From Methylococcaceae bacterium (lineage in GTDB: Bacteria; Pseudomonadota; Gammaproteobacteria; Methylococcales; Methylomonadaceae), in the NCBI GenBank assembly GCA_013140465.1, contig JABFST010000129.1, positions 1-5,991 of the forward strand: a stretch of DNA of 5,991 nucleotides, in the 5' to 3' direction. A program made the translations under genes and the position numbers. The notes beneath the pieces were generated by a model that saw only the letters and a program-made list of their open reading frames with translations, was not told the DNA's origin and ran no database searches. Positions 1-5,833 of the stretch are shown one piece after another. Positions within the stretch are counted from its first letter, which is position 1, and every line of letters begins with the position of its first letter.

Positions 1-132
1 GGTTTTATGTTTGCTGTGTTGGGCTTGGTGATGCGTAGTGCTGTGGCGGCGTGATGCCTCGGCTGCGCTAATCGGATTCACAAAGTAACTGCTTACCACG
101 GCAACAACAATGGCTATTATCAGCTTGTTCAT
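1..132 (-). CDS. N-terminus of an exported histidine-rich small protein (partial)
   Basis: The reading frame starts at an ATG at 132-130 and stays open for 44 codons to the left edge, so the C-terminus is missing. A Shine-Dalgarno sequence TGAGGT (complement of 140-145) sits 7 bases ahead of the ATG, which decides the start. The first 23 or so residues form a clear signal peptide: a Lys at position 3, a hydrophobic core (LIIAIVVAVV) and a cleavage-like ISA-AEA stretch near residues 21-26. The visible mature part (SRRHSTTHHQAQHSKHKT) is polar, basic and rich in His, Gln, Ser and Thr, as in small periplasmic metal-binding or low-complexity proteins. I do not recognise the family. It is transcribed divergently from the carbon-uptake operon. 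A functional link is possible but nothing in the sequence shows one. The gene is probably real; its function is unknown. Confidence 0.7.
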   Translation of the reverse strand, partial: MNKLIIAIVVAVVSSYFVNPISAAEASRRHSTTHHQAQHSKHKT

Positions 133-157
133 AAGAAATACCTCAGTCAATTAAAAT
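128..157 (+). promoter_or_regulatory. Candidate + strand promoter for an orphan terminated transcript
   Basis: TTCATA (128-133, 4 of 6 to the -35 consensus) lies 18 bases before TAAAAT (152-157, 5 of 6 to the -10 consensus). A start near 164 would give an RNA of about 100 bases ending at the terminator at 237-267. The -35 overlaps the start codon of the divergent gene. The match is weak, and such matches are common in A+T-rich spacers. Confidence 0.25.
140..145 (-). promoter_or_regulatory. Ribosome binding site of the divergent exported protein
   Basis: On the minus strand this reads TGAGGT and is separated by 7 bases from the ATG at 132-130. The spacing and sequence are close to ideal, and it is the main support for a minus-strand gene at the left edge. 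Confidence 0.7.
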
Positions 158-163
158 CGATGG

Positions 164-267
164 CTTATTGATTAAAAGCCACTCTGGAAACGCCGTATGC
201 CCGTTTTTGTCTGCGATTGCGGCGTTCCCGCTGGTGCCTGATGCCTTGGTTTTGCGTCAGGTTTTTT
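164..267 (+). ncRNA. Possible small RNA or terminated leader
   Basis: This segment contains two consecutive stem-loops on the + strand. AACGCCG (189-195) pairs with CGGCGTT (220-226) around a 24-base loop, and CCTGATGC (237-244) pairs with GCGTCAGG (254-261) followed by six T. A structured stretch of about 100 bases that ends in an intrinsic terminator, has a weak promoter at its head and contains no reading frame fits a small RNA. It would equally fit a prematurely terminated leader upstream of dabB. I recognise no known RNA or riboswitch family, and the 5' end is uncertain. Confidence 0.3.
237..267 (+). terminator. Rho-independent terminator without an obvious + strand gene
   Basis: The stem is CCTGATGC (237-244) with GCGTCAGG (254-261): eight pairs including one T-G wobble, with a 9-base loop. 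It is followed directly by TTTTTT (262-267). The reverse orientation has no T-run after the stem, so the site acts only on + strand transcripts. The gene to its left is on the minus strand and the operon to its right starts 211 bases later. It therefore either ends a small RNA or antisense transcript, or insulates the operon from upstream transcription. Confidence 0.6.
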
Positions 268-312
268 AACGTTTTGGATAATAACGTTGGGGCCAGTTTA
301 ACGGGATAAGTC

Positions 313-327
313 TTAAGTGCGCCTTAA
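313..327. promoter_or_regulatory. Candidate LysR-type (CbbR/CcmR-like) operator
   Basis: The sequence TTAAG-TGCGC-CTTAA is a perfect 5-bp dyad. It contains both the general LysR core T-N11-A and the form TNA-N7-TNA reported for CbbR-type regulators of carbon fixation. The same bases also belong to a direct repeat CTTAAGTG at 312-319 and 323-330, an 11-bp period that would put both copies on one face of the helix. It lies about 85 bases upstream of the -35 box of the operon, somewhat far for a LysR activator. The link to CbbR is inference from the gene content. Confidence 0.35.
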
Positions 328-409
328 GTGGGCTGGCGCACAGAACAATCTCGCATAAAGCGTGTGGATTTTGGGCGGTAAAACCACGGGGCTTAGCTGC
401 CGCCCAAGC

Positions 410-437
410 TTGCCAATCCTCGCCTTAACCGTATAAT
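410..437 (+). promoter_or_regulatory. Sigma70-type promoter of the dabB-dabA operon
   Basis: TTGCCA (410-415; five of six bases match TTGACA) is followed by a 16-base spacer and a perfect TATAAT (432-437). Transcription would start near 444, giving a leader of about 35 bases before the ATG at 479. The promoter also argues against an upstream TTG start at 437-439, which lies on the -10 box itself. Confidence 0.65.
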
Positions 438-478
438 TGCAGCCACCGCCAACCTCCTCCACCTTAACACTCAGAATT

Positions 479-1951
479 ATGGGTATATTGAGCCTATTGC
501 TGTTTACGCCAGCACTTGGGGTTTTGCTGCTGGTGTTAATTCCGGGCCAGCATAGCCACCACATCCGCTTTATCGCACATTTGTTTGGTGCCTTGGCCTT
601 CGTGCAAAGTTGTTACTTAGCCATAAGCTTTGATACCCAAACCGTTGCCTTGCAATGGAGCGAATACTTTCCCCTAAACCCCGATTTGGGCAGTGCTTAT
701 GCACTGGGTGTTGATGGCTTGTCGTTGCCGATGTTGGTGTTGGCTAGCTTGCTGACCAGCATTGCCTTGCTCGCGTCCCTGACTGTAACCGAAAGCATCA
801 AGGGCTACCATATCTGCATTTTGCTGTTGGAATTTGGCATGTTAGGCGTGTTTTTGGCGCAAGACTGGGCCTTGTTTTATATTTTTTGGGAAGTCACGCT
901 GATTCCGCTGTTTTTTCTGATTGGTCGTTGGGGCGGCAAACGCAAGCACGCGGCAAGCTTAAACTTTGTGCTGTACACCATGGTCGGTTCGGTGTTTATG
1001 CTGATGAGCTTATTGGCGATCAGCCAATATGATTTGGAACACGGCGGTTCCTTAATGACCACCATGCACCAAGCCGCAAAAGACATGCCGCGCGTAGAAC
1101 AAGTGTTGGTGTTGCTGGGATTTTTAATTGGTTTTGGCGTTAAGATGCCGATTTTTCCGCTGCATGGTTGGTTGCCCTTGGCGCATGTCGAAGCCCCTAG
1201 CCCCGTGAGTATTTTGTTGTCGGGCATTTTGCTAAAAATGGGCGCTTATGGCTTGATGCGGGCGGTGGTGATGCTGCCCGAAGCCGCGCATTTACTCCAA
1301 CCCATGCTGGTTTTTCTGGCCTTGTTCGGGATGATTTACGGCGGCTTGCTGGCTTGGCGGCAAAGCGATATGAAAGCGATGGTGGCATATTCGTCGGTTA
1401 GCCACATGGGGCTAGTGTTGCTGGGCATCGCCACTTTAAATGAAACGGGCTTGATGGCGGCGGTGTTGCAAATGACCGCCCACGGCTTGATTGCGGGGGC
1501 TTTGTTTTTGTTGGTGGGCTTGTTGTACGAGCGCACCCACACGCGGGACATTCAGGATTACAGTTCGCTAGTGCAAGTCATGCCGCGTTTTGCCTTGTTT
1601 ATGACCTTAACCCTGCTGGCGGCGATGGGCTTGCCGGGTACGGTGGGTTTTGTCGCCGAATTGCACGCGCTGATCGGCGGGTTTCAGGTGTGGGGGGCAT
1701 TGATGGTGTTGTTTAGCGTCAGTATGCTGATTAGCGCGGCTTATGCCTTGCGCACGATGGGGCTGTTATTTACGGGTGCGGTTTCTGCCAAAATGCAGCA
1801 CATCCCTGACCTAAAACTGCCCGAACTGTTGGCTGCCAGCATCTTGTTGGCGGGCATCCTCATTTTTGGCCTGATGCCGACGGCCTTAATCGAACTGTCT
1901 GCCGCCACGGTGGCGGAGATGCACCAGCAAATTAGCCTGAGGTTATTATAA
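479..1951 (+). CDS. dabB: DabB-type NuoM-like proton-translocating membrane subunit
   Basis: The product is a 490-residue, very hydrophobic protein of the proton-conducting antiporter family (PF00361), clearly NuoM/NdhD-like, with about 14 membrane segments. In the known DAB model it passes cations across the inner membrane to power DabA. The ionisable residues of the NuoM proton path can be seen: E138 in FWEVTLIP (TM5), K222 in GVKMP (TM7), K253 in LLKMGAYG (TM8), H309 in SSVSHMG, H335 in TAHGL and E394 in FVAELH (TM12). They match E. coli NuoM E144, K234, K265, H322, H348 and E407 with nearly equal spacing. The ATG at 479 is chosen because the family N-terminus (MGILSLLLFTPALG) begins there and a promoter lies just upstream, although no good Shine-Dalgarno sequence precedes it. 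It ends two bases before dabA, and no nuoL, nuoN or other complex I gene is nearby, so a carbon-uptake role is preferred. The protein family is certain; the DabB assignment rests on context. Confidence 0.9.
   Translation: MGILSLLLFTPALGVLLLVLIPGQHSHHIRFIAHLFGALAFVQSCYLAISFDTQTVALQWSEYFPLNPDLGSAYALGVDGLSLPMLVLASLLTSIALLASLTVTESIKGYHICILLLEFGMLGVFLAQDWALFYIFWEVTLIPLFFLIGRWGGKRKHAASLNFVLYTMVGSVFMLMSLLAISQYDLEHGGSLMTTMHQAAKDMPRVEQVLVLLGFLIGFGVKMPIFPLHGWLPLAHVEAPSPVSILLSGILLKMGAYGLMRAVVMLPEAAHLLQPMLVFLALFGMIYGGLLAWRQSDMKAMVAYSSVSHMGLVLLGIATLNETGLMAAVLQMTAHGLIAGALFLLVGLLYERTHTRDIQDYSSLVQVMPRFALFMTLTLLAAMGLPGTVGFVAELHALIGGFQVWGALMVLFSVSMLISAAYALRTMGLLFTGAVSAKMQHIPDLKLPELLAASILLAGILIFGLMPTALIELSAATVAEMHQQISLRLL
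1938..1943 (+). promoter_or_regulatory. Ribosome binding site of dabA inside the end of dabB
   Basis: TGAGGT lies within the last codons of dabB, 10 bases before the dabA ATG at 1954. The dabB stop codon (1949-1951) falls between this site and the start. Translation of the two genes is therefore probably coupled, which fits subunits of one complex. Confidence 0.65.
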
Positions 1952-1953
1952 TC

Positions 1954-4900
1954 ATGACGGCGACTGCATTTTCCGCTGATAACTTACCCGCCCACCTGCT
2001 TGAGGTGTTGGCGCATTTAGATCATATTCTGCCCGGACAAGCCCCGCTGTTGGATTTTGTCCACCACAACACCTTGCACGGTTATCAGCATTTGCCCTTT
2101 ACCGAGGCATTGGCGGCTTCCGAAGCCTTAACAGGCATCAGCGCATATCTGCCAGACAGCCAAAACCGCCAGTTTTATCAACAAGGCCGGATTAATGATG
2201 ATGATATTAACGCCGCCTTGGCACACGCCAAACACCTGGACGATGCGCCTGTCTGCACCCTAGGCGGAACCACAATAACCCGCCACACCCTTTACCGGAT
2301 TGCTTTGCGCTATGATTTAGCCGCCATCAGTTTAAGCCAACTGCATTGGCAGATAGCGGAACTGTCGGCGTTAACCACCGTACAAGCCGATGTACCCGCC
2401 GCCGTGGCGCAACAGTTAATCGCTGATAGCACCCCTGCACTCGCGATTAAGGCGTTATGGGATAGTTTATTGGCGAAACTGGAGCTACCTGCCAGTGCCT
2501 TAAACCCCGCTGCCAACACCGATGCCGCGCCGTTGCGGCATAGCCCCGCCGCCATCAACAAGCACGCCCTCAACGCCCTAAACACGTTATTAGCACAGCT
2601 AGGCGATAGCATCACCTTACGCGGTTTGGTCTTGGCCTTAACAGGCATCGACATTCTCGATGCCGTGCGCCCGCAGCTAATCCGATTTGCCGCTTCGGCA
2701 ATGGACGAAGGCGTAGCCGCTTGGCAACTGCCGGAACGCAGTGGCCTAGGTTTTTTTGCCGCGTGGCGAGCAACCGTGGCTTACGATGCCAACCCATTCC
2801 TGCATGAACTGCCCGATTGGCAAGCCACGGTCTGCGATTTGCCCGAAGATGCGCTCAGCACTCTTATTTTGCAGTTGACCGAACTGGAAATCCCGCCGCC
2901 ACAATGGGCTGGCTATTTACAACGCTTGGCCTTGGAATTGCCCGGTTGGTCGGGGCTGATTAACTGGCGGCAACACCATCCCCAGTATCAAACCGCCAAC
3001 GACGCCAAGCCCACACTCGCCGATTATTTGGCGATACGCCTGACCTTAGACCGCTTATGGCTCAACCAAATCTGCCACGACACTTGGAAATGCGCGGCAA
3101 AAATCAGCACCTTGTACAGTTATTTTGCCAAACACGGCGCCGAATTTTTAGTGCGCCAACACTTGTACCAAGGGCTGTTGCCGGAACACCTCAGCCAACA
3201 GGCCGAAACCTTGGCCTTGCAAGCCGACCCCGAGCGCCAAAACCGCGCCGATTGGCAACACATCGCCGAACAAATTGATTTTGCTACGCCAACGCCACGC
3301 ACAGCGGCATTGCCCACCGATGTGTGGCCGTTGTTCCGCTTATGCCAACATTTGGGGCTGAATGCGGCGGCTCTTGAGCTTTTAAGCCGCGCCGACCTGC
3401 TAGCTATGCGCGATGTATTGGCAAACTTTACCGCGCCGCAACGCGGCAGTTTATGGCTGTATGCGTTTGAACGGAACTACCGCGAACGGTTTTTTCACGC
3501 CTTACGCGCCAATCATGGGCGCGGTCGATGGCAGCAACGCGGGCAACGGCCTGAAGCACAGTTGGTGTTCTGCATGGACGACCGCGAAGAAGGCTTTCGT
3601 CGGCATTTGGAAGAATATAATCCCGCCATCGAAACCTTGGGCGCGGCGGGATTTTTCGGCATCGCGATGAATTATCGGGGTTTGGACGACCACAAAGTCA
3701 CGCCCTTATGCCCAATTGTCGTCACCCCCGCCCACGAAGTGCAAGAAATCGCCCGCGCGGGCGGTGCAGCTACAGTCACCCGCCACCAACGCGGCAAGCG
3801 CATCAATAACAGCGTGGCGGCTATTTTGCACCATAGCTTACGGCGGCGGTTATTGCTGGCAACACCCTTACTGGATGCCATCGCCCCTGTGGCTTTGCTG
3901 GGCTTATTGGCAAAAGCCTTGTTTCCCAAACCCCAGCAACGGCTCTTGGCTGGGGCGGCAAACACCTTAGCGCCAAAGGTAAACACCCAATTACACTTTA
4001 GCAACACCGACACCCTAACCCCCGCCACCACCGCGCAACCGAAACTGGGTTTTACCGATACCGAACAAGCCGACCGCATTGCCGGATTTTTGCGCAATAC
4101 CGGCCTGACTTACAGCTTTGCGGAATTGGTGGTGCTGATGGGGCATGGCTCTATCAGCCAAAATAACCCGCATTTGGCGGCCTACGATTGCGGGGCATGC
4201 AGCGGTCGGCATGGTGGCCCGAATGCGCGGGTGTTTGCGGCAATGGCGAACCGTCCGGTCATACGCACGCTGTTGGCGGCACGCGGCATAGTCATTCCTG
4301 AGGACACTTGGTTTATCGGCGCAGAACACAACACCTGCAACGAGGCGATCAGTTGGTATGATGTCGATGATTTGCCCGCCGCACGCCGCCCGGCTTTTAA
4401 CAAACTACAACAAGCCTTGCGCCATGCCCAACAGTGGTCCGCCCACGAACGTTGCCGCCGTTTGGCTTCTGCGCCACTCCGCCCTACCCCAGCCCAAGCC
4501 TTGGCGCATATTGAAGAACGCGCCACAGATTATTCCCAAGCCCGCCCCGAATTAGGCCATGCCACCAATGCGGCGGCTATAGTCGGGCGACGTTCCTTAA
4601 GCCAAGGCGCGTTTTTTGACCGCAGGGTGTTTTTAATTTCTTACGATCCTAGCCAAGACGCGGACGGCAAAATTCTGGAAGGCATTTTGCTGGCTGTAGG
4701 GCCAGTGGGTGCGGGGATTAATTTGGAATATTACTTTTCCACAGTCAATAATGACCGTTTTGGCTGTGGCTCTAAAGTGCCGCATAACCTAACCGGATTT
4801 TTTGGCGTGATGGAAGGTGCGGGCAGTGATTTGCGTACCGGCTTGCCGCAGCAAATGGTGGAAATCCACGAGGCCATGCGCTTGCAATTATTGGTGGAAG

Positions 4901-5145
4901 CCAAAACCGCCGTGTTAGCACGCATTTATGCCGAACAACCCAGCTTGCGCGAACTGATTGCCGGGGCATGGCTGCATTTAAGCGTAAAAGACCCCGACAG
5001 CGGCGAGATTTTTGTCTTTGAACCCGAGGTGGGTTTTGTGCCGTGGCAAGCTGAAGCTGTTGAGTTGGCGGTGTGTGCTGATTCACCTGAATGTTACCGA
5101 GACCAAACTTTGCCTGTTGCGCCTGTGTTGGTTCGGCAGCCTTAG
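1954..5145 (+). CDS. dabA: DabA, DUF2309 carbonic-anhydrase-like subunit (long form)
   Basis: This 1063-residue protein of the DUF2309/UPF0753 family (PF10070) is the cytoplasmic subunit of DAB carbon accumulation complexes, thought to convert CO2 to bicarbonate with energy supplied through DabB. Metal-site residues of the beta-carbonic-anhydrase-like core are in place: C540 and D542 in FCMDDREE, H731 in MGHGS and C746 in YDCGACSG. The Cys-x-Asp pair and the 15-residue His-Cys spacing equal those I recall for Halothiobacillus DabA2 (C351, D353, H524, C539). Other family landmarks are FVHHNTLHG at 35-43, EHNTCN at 791-796, INLEYYF near 922-928, KVPHNLTGFFGVMEGA, and MVEIHEAMRLQL from 968. No signal peptide is present. 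A hydrophobic stretch lies at about 635-660 (ATPLLDAIAPVALLGLLAKA), possibly at the membrane interface. The N-terminal motif sits where expected, so about 190 extra residues must be spread between it and C540. The family is certain; activity and direction are inferred from homologues. Confidence 0.95.
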   Translation: MTATAFSADNLPAHLLEVLAHLDHILPGQAPLLDFVHHNTLHGYQHLPFTEALAASEALTGISAYLPDSQNRQFYQQGRINDDDINAALAHAKHLDDAPVCTLGGTTITRHTLYRIALRYDLAAISLSQLHWQIAELSALTTVQADVPAAVAQQLIADSTPALAIKALWDSLLAKLELPASALNPAANTDAAPLRHSPAAINKHALNALNTLLAQLGDSITLRGLVLALTGIDILDAVRPQLIRFAASAMDEGVAAWQLPERSGLGFFAAWRATVAYDANPFLHELPDWQATVCDLPEDALSTLILQLTELEIPPPQWAGYLQRLALELPGWSGLINWRQHHPQYQTANDAKPTLADYLAIRLTLDRLWLNQICHDTWKCAAKISTLYSYFAKHGAEFLVRQHLYQGLLPEHLSQQAETLALQADPERQNRADWQHIAEQIDFATPTPRTAALPTDVWPLFRLCQHLGLNAAALELLSRADLLAMRDVLANFTAPQRGSLWLYAFERNYRERFFHALRANHGRGRWQQRGQRPEAQLVFCMDDREEGFRRHLEEYNPAIETLGAAGFFGIAMNYRGLDDHKVTPLCPIVVTPAHEVQEIARAGGAATVTRHQRGKRINNSVAAILHHSLRRRLLLATPLLDAIAPVALLGLLAKALFPKPQQRLLAGAANTLAPKVNTQLHFSNTDTLTPATTAQPKLGFTDTEQADRIAGFLRNTGLTYSFAELVVLMGHGSISQNNPHLAAYDCGACSGRHGGPNARVFAAMANRPVIRTLLAARGIVIPEDTWFIGAEHNTCNEAISWYDVDDLPAARRPAFNKLQQALRHAQQWSAHERCRRLASAPLRPTPAQALAHIEERATDYSQARPELGHATNAAAIVGRRSLSQGAFFDRRVFLISYDPSQDADGKILEGILLAVGPVGAGINLEYYFSTVNNDRFGCGSKVPHNLTGFFGVMEGAGSDLRTGLPQQMVEIHEAMRLQLLVEAKTAVLARIYAEQPSLRELIAGAWLHLSVKDPDSGEIFVFEPEVGFVPWQAEAVELAVCADSPECYRDQTLPVAPVLVRQP

Positions 5146-5322
5146 GTATGGCTTTGTGGTGATGGCGAAACGCTGACATGCGTGTCGATACCGATGGTTT
5201 AATGTGGCCCACATCTAGCCTCTACAGCAGGTGTACAGGGCTGCAAACGCCAACTACCAAAGCCACTTTGGTTTCCCATAAGGTCGATTTTGGATATTAG
5301 TTGCGGCGTGCTTGCACTTTTT
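5146..5322. other. Spacer after dabA with no gene seen
   Basis: No reading frame with a start, a ribosome binding site and plausible protein sequence is visible on either strand. A frame entering from the antisense of dabA extends into it but is a codon-bias shadow. The only structure seen is the short hairpin at 5256-5272. Confidence 0.5.
5256..5274 (+). terminator. Weak candidate terminator of the dab operon
   Basis: ACCAAAG (5256-5262) pairs perfectly with CTTTGGT (5266-5272) around a 3-base loop, but only three T follow and the stem is A+T-rich. It lies about 110 bases after the dabA stop codon. No better terminator is seen closer to the gene. Confidence 0.3.
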
Positions 5323-5353
5323 GGCTACTCACTTAAAGCGGGACTGAGTAGCC
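5323..5353. repeat. 9-bp inverted repeat GGCTACTCA/TGAGTAGCC
   Basis: GGCTACTCA (5323-5331) is a perfect inverted copy of TGAGTAGCC (5345-5353) with a 13-base spacer. It forms the left shoulder of the 123-bp element and would compete with the long central hairpin. Confidence 0.55.
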
Positions 5354-5412
5354 GTTGGCTGAGCGGAGTCGAAGCCGGCGGCGGGATTCGCTTCGACTCC
5401 GCTCAGCGAACG
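5353..5412. repeat. Long hairpin with GCTGAGCGGAGTCGAAGC core
   Basis: GCTGAGCGGAGTCGAAGC (5358-5375) is perfectly complementary to GCTTCGACTCCGCTCAGC (5390-5407). Outside these, four more pairs form (5353-5356 with 5409-5412) after one mismatch. The 14-base loop is G+C-rich. No T-run follows, so it is not a terminator. The same core recurs at 5748-5793, which marks it as a dispersed palindromic repeat. Confidence 0.8.
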
Positions 5413-5580
5413 ACACCCAAACTGTCCCAGCTTAAACGGGAAGCCCACTTTTTAACGCGGAAGGTGTATGAAAGTAGGATGGATTTGCCGATTGTGACCA
5501 TGAAAGTATTGCCAACAATCACTAAAAACAGCGGAAAATAGGTAACTTATATGTAACTATTCAGCATCCGGGGCACAACA

Positions 5581-5756
5581 GCCGTTCGCTGAGCGGAACA
5601 GCCGTTCGCTGAGCGGAACAGCCGTTCGCTGAGCGGAACAGCCGTTCGCTGAGCGGAACAGCCGTTCACTGAGCGGAACAGCCGTTCGCTGAGCGGAACA
5701 GCCGTTCACTGAGCGGAACAGCCGTTCACTGAGCGGAACAGCCGTTCGCTGAGCGG
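5581..5756. repeat. 20-bp tandem repeat, nine copies (minisatellite)
   Basis: The unit GCCGTTCRCTGAGCGGAACA is repeated head to tail with no spacers: eight complete copies from 5581 to 5740, then a ninth that keeps the first 16 bases and runs into the hairpin arm. The only variation is R: G in copies 1-4, 6 and 9, A in copies 5, 7 and 8. The 16-base part equals the left arm of the adjacent hairpin, so the array probably grew from it by replication slippage. Each G-type copy can fold into a small hairpin, GTTCGC with GCG-G-AAC around TGA; the A variant breaks one pair. On the + strand TGA occurs in every frame, so it is not coding in that direction. Confidence 0.95.
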
Positions 5757-5799
5757 AGTCGAAGCGAACAAACCGGCTTCGACCCCGCTCAGCCTACGG
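5742..5799. repeat. Hairpin adjoining the tandem array
   Basis: GCTGAGCGGAGTCGAAGC (5748-5765) pairs with GCTTCGACCCCGCTCAGC (5776-5793) at 17 of 18 positions around a 10-base loop. After a 2-base mismatch, CCGT (5742-5745) pairs with ACGG (5796-5799). It is a second copy of the core at 5358-5407 and lies at the right side of the MITE. No T-run follows. Confidence 0.75.
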
Positions 5800-5804
5800 T
5801 AAAT

Positions 5805-5833
5805 TTGACTTATTAGAAGTCGCTCTGAATAGT
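5805..5833 (+). promoter_or_regulatory. Outward promoter candidate at the MITE right end
   Basis: TTGACT (5805-5810, five of six) is followed by a 17-base spacer and AATAGT (5828-5833, four of six), which lies inside the terminal inverted repeat. Transcription would start around 5840 and run out of the element toward the gene at 5943, with a leader of about 100 bases containing the hairpin at 5870-5894. Confidence 0.35.

Larger units (their letters stand above)
5323..5445. mobile_element. 123-bp palindromic MITE-like element with 8-bp direct repeats
   Basis: The segment is bounded by identical CACTTTTT copies at 5315-5322 and 5446-5453, as expected for an 8-bp target duplication. Its ends are imperfect inverted repeats, GGCTACTCACTTAAAGCGGG from the left and GGCTTCCCGTTTAAGCTGGG from the right, with 15 of the first 22 positions matching. 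The middle is a strong hairpin (5353-5375 with 5390-5412), so the whole element is close to one symmetric palindrome centred near 5383. It encodes nothing. GG ends and 8-bp duplications are known for several IS families, ISL3 among them, but I cannot assign one. The flanking repeat is T-rich and short, so chance is not excluded. Confidence 0.5.

Noticed and set aside
1..54. + strand frame ending in TGA at 52-54 (hydrophobic tail)
   Set aside because: It is antisense to a minus-strand frame with both a good ribosome binding site and a signal peptide. It would make the 237-267 terminator easier to explain, but 180 bases separate them.
437..478. TTG start 14 codons upstream for the NuoM-like gene
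   Set aside because: The TTG overlaps the TATAAT -10 box, the added residues are proline/threonine-rich and not family-like, and NuoM-type N-termini begin at the ATG at 479.
313..564. 83-codon minus-strand frame overlapping the dabB start
   Set aside because: It covers the operon promoter and the 5' end of dabB, and its composition looks random. An AGGAGG-like stretch on this strand at about 451-460 sits inside the frame, not before its start.
479..1951. Genuine respiratory complex I subunit M
   Set aside because: No other nuo gene is adjacent and the next gene two bases on is DUF2309, so a DAB partner is more likely even though the sequence is NuoM-like.
4772..5212. 146-codon minus-strand frame antisense to the end of dabA
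   Set aside because: It is a codon-bias shadow of a strongly conserved coding region and has no family features.
5353..5412. Intrinsic terminator for the dab operon
   Set aside because: The stem is strong but no T-run follows on either strand; it is part of a dispersed palindromic element.
5290..5541. 83-codon open frame on the + strand starting TTG
   Set aside because: It has no ribosome binding site, its middle is the translated palindrome of the 123-bp element, and the product resembles no protein I know.
5581..5760. CRISPR array
   Set aside because: The 20-bp units are directly joined without spacers and no cas gene is present; this is a tandem minisatellite.
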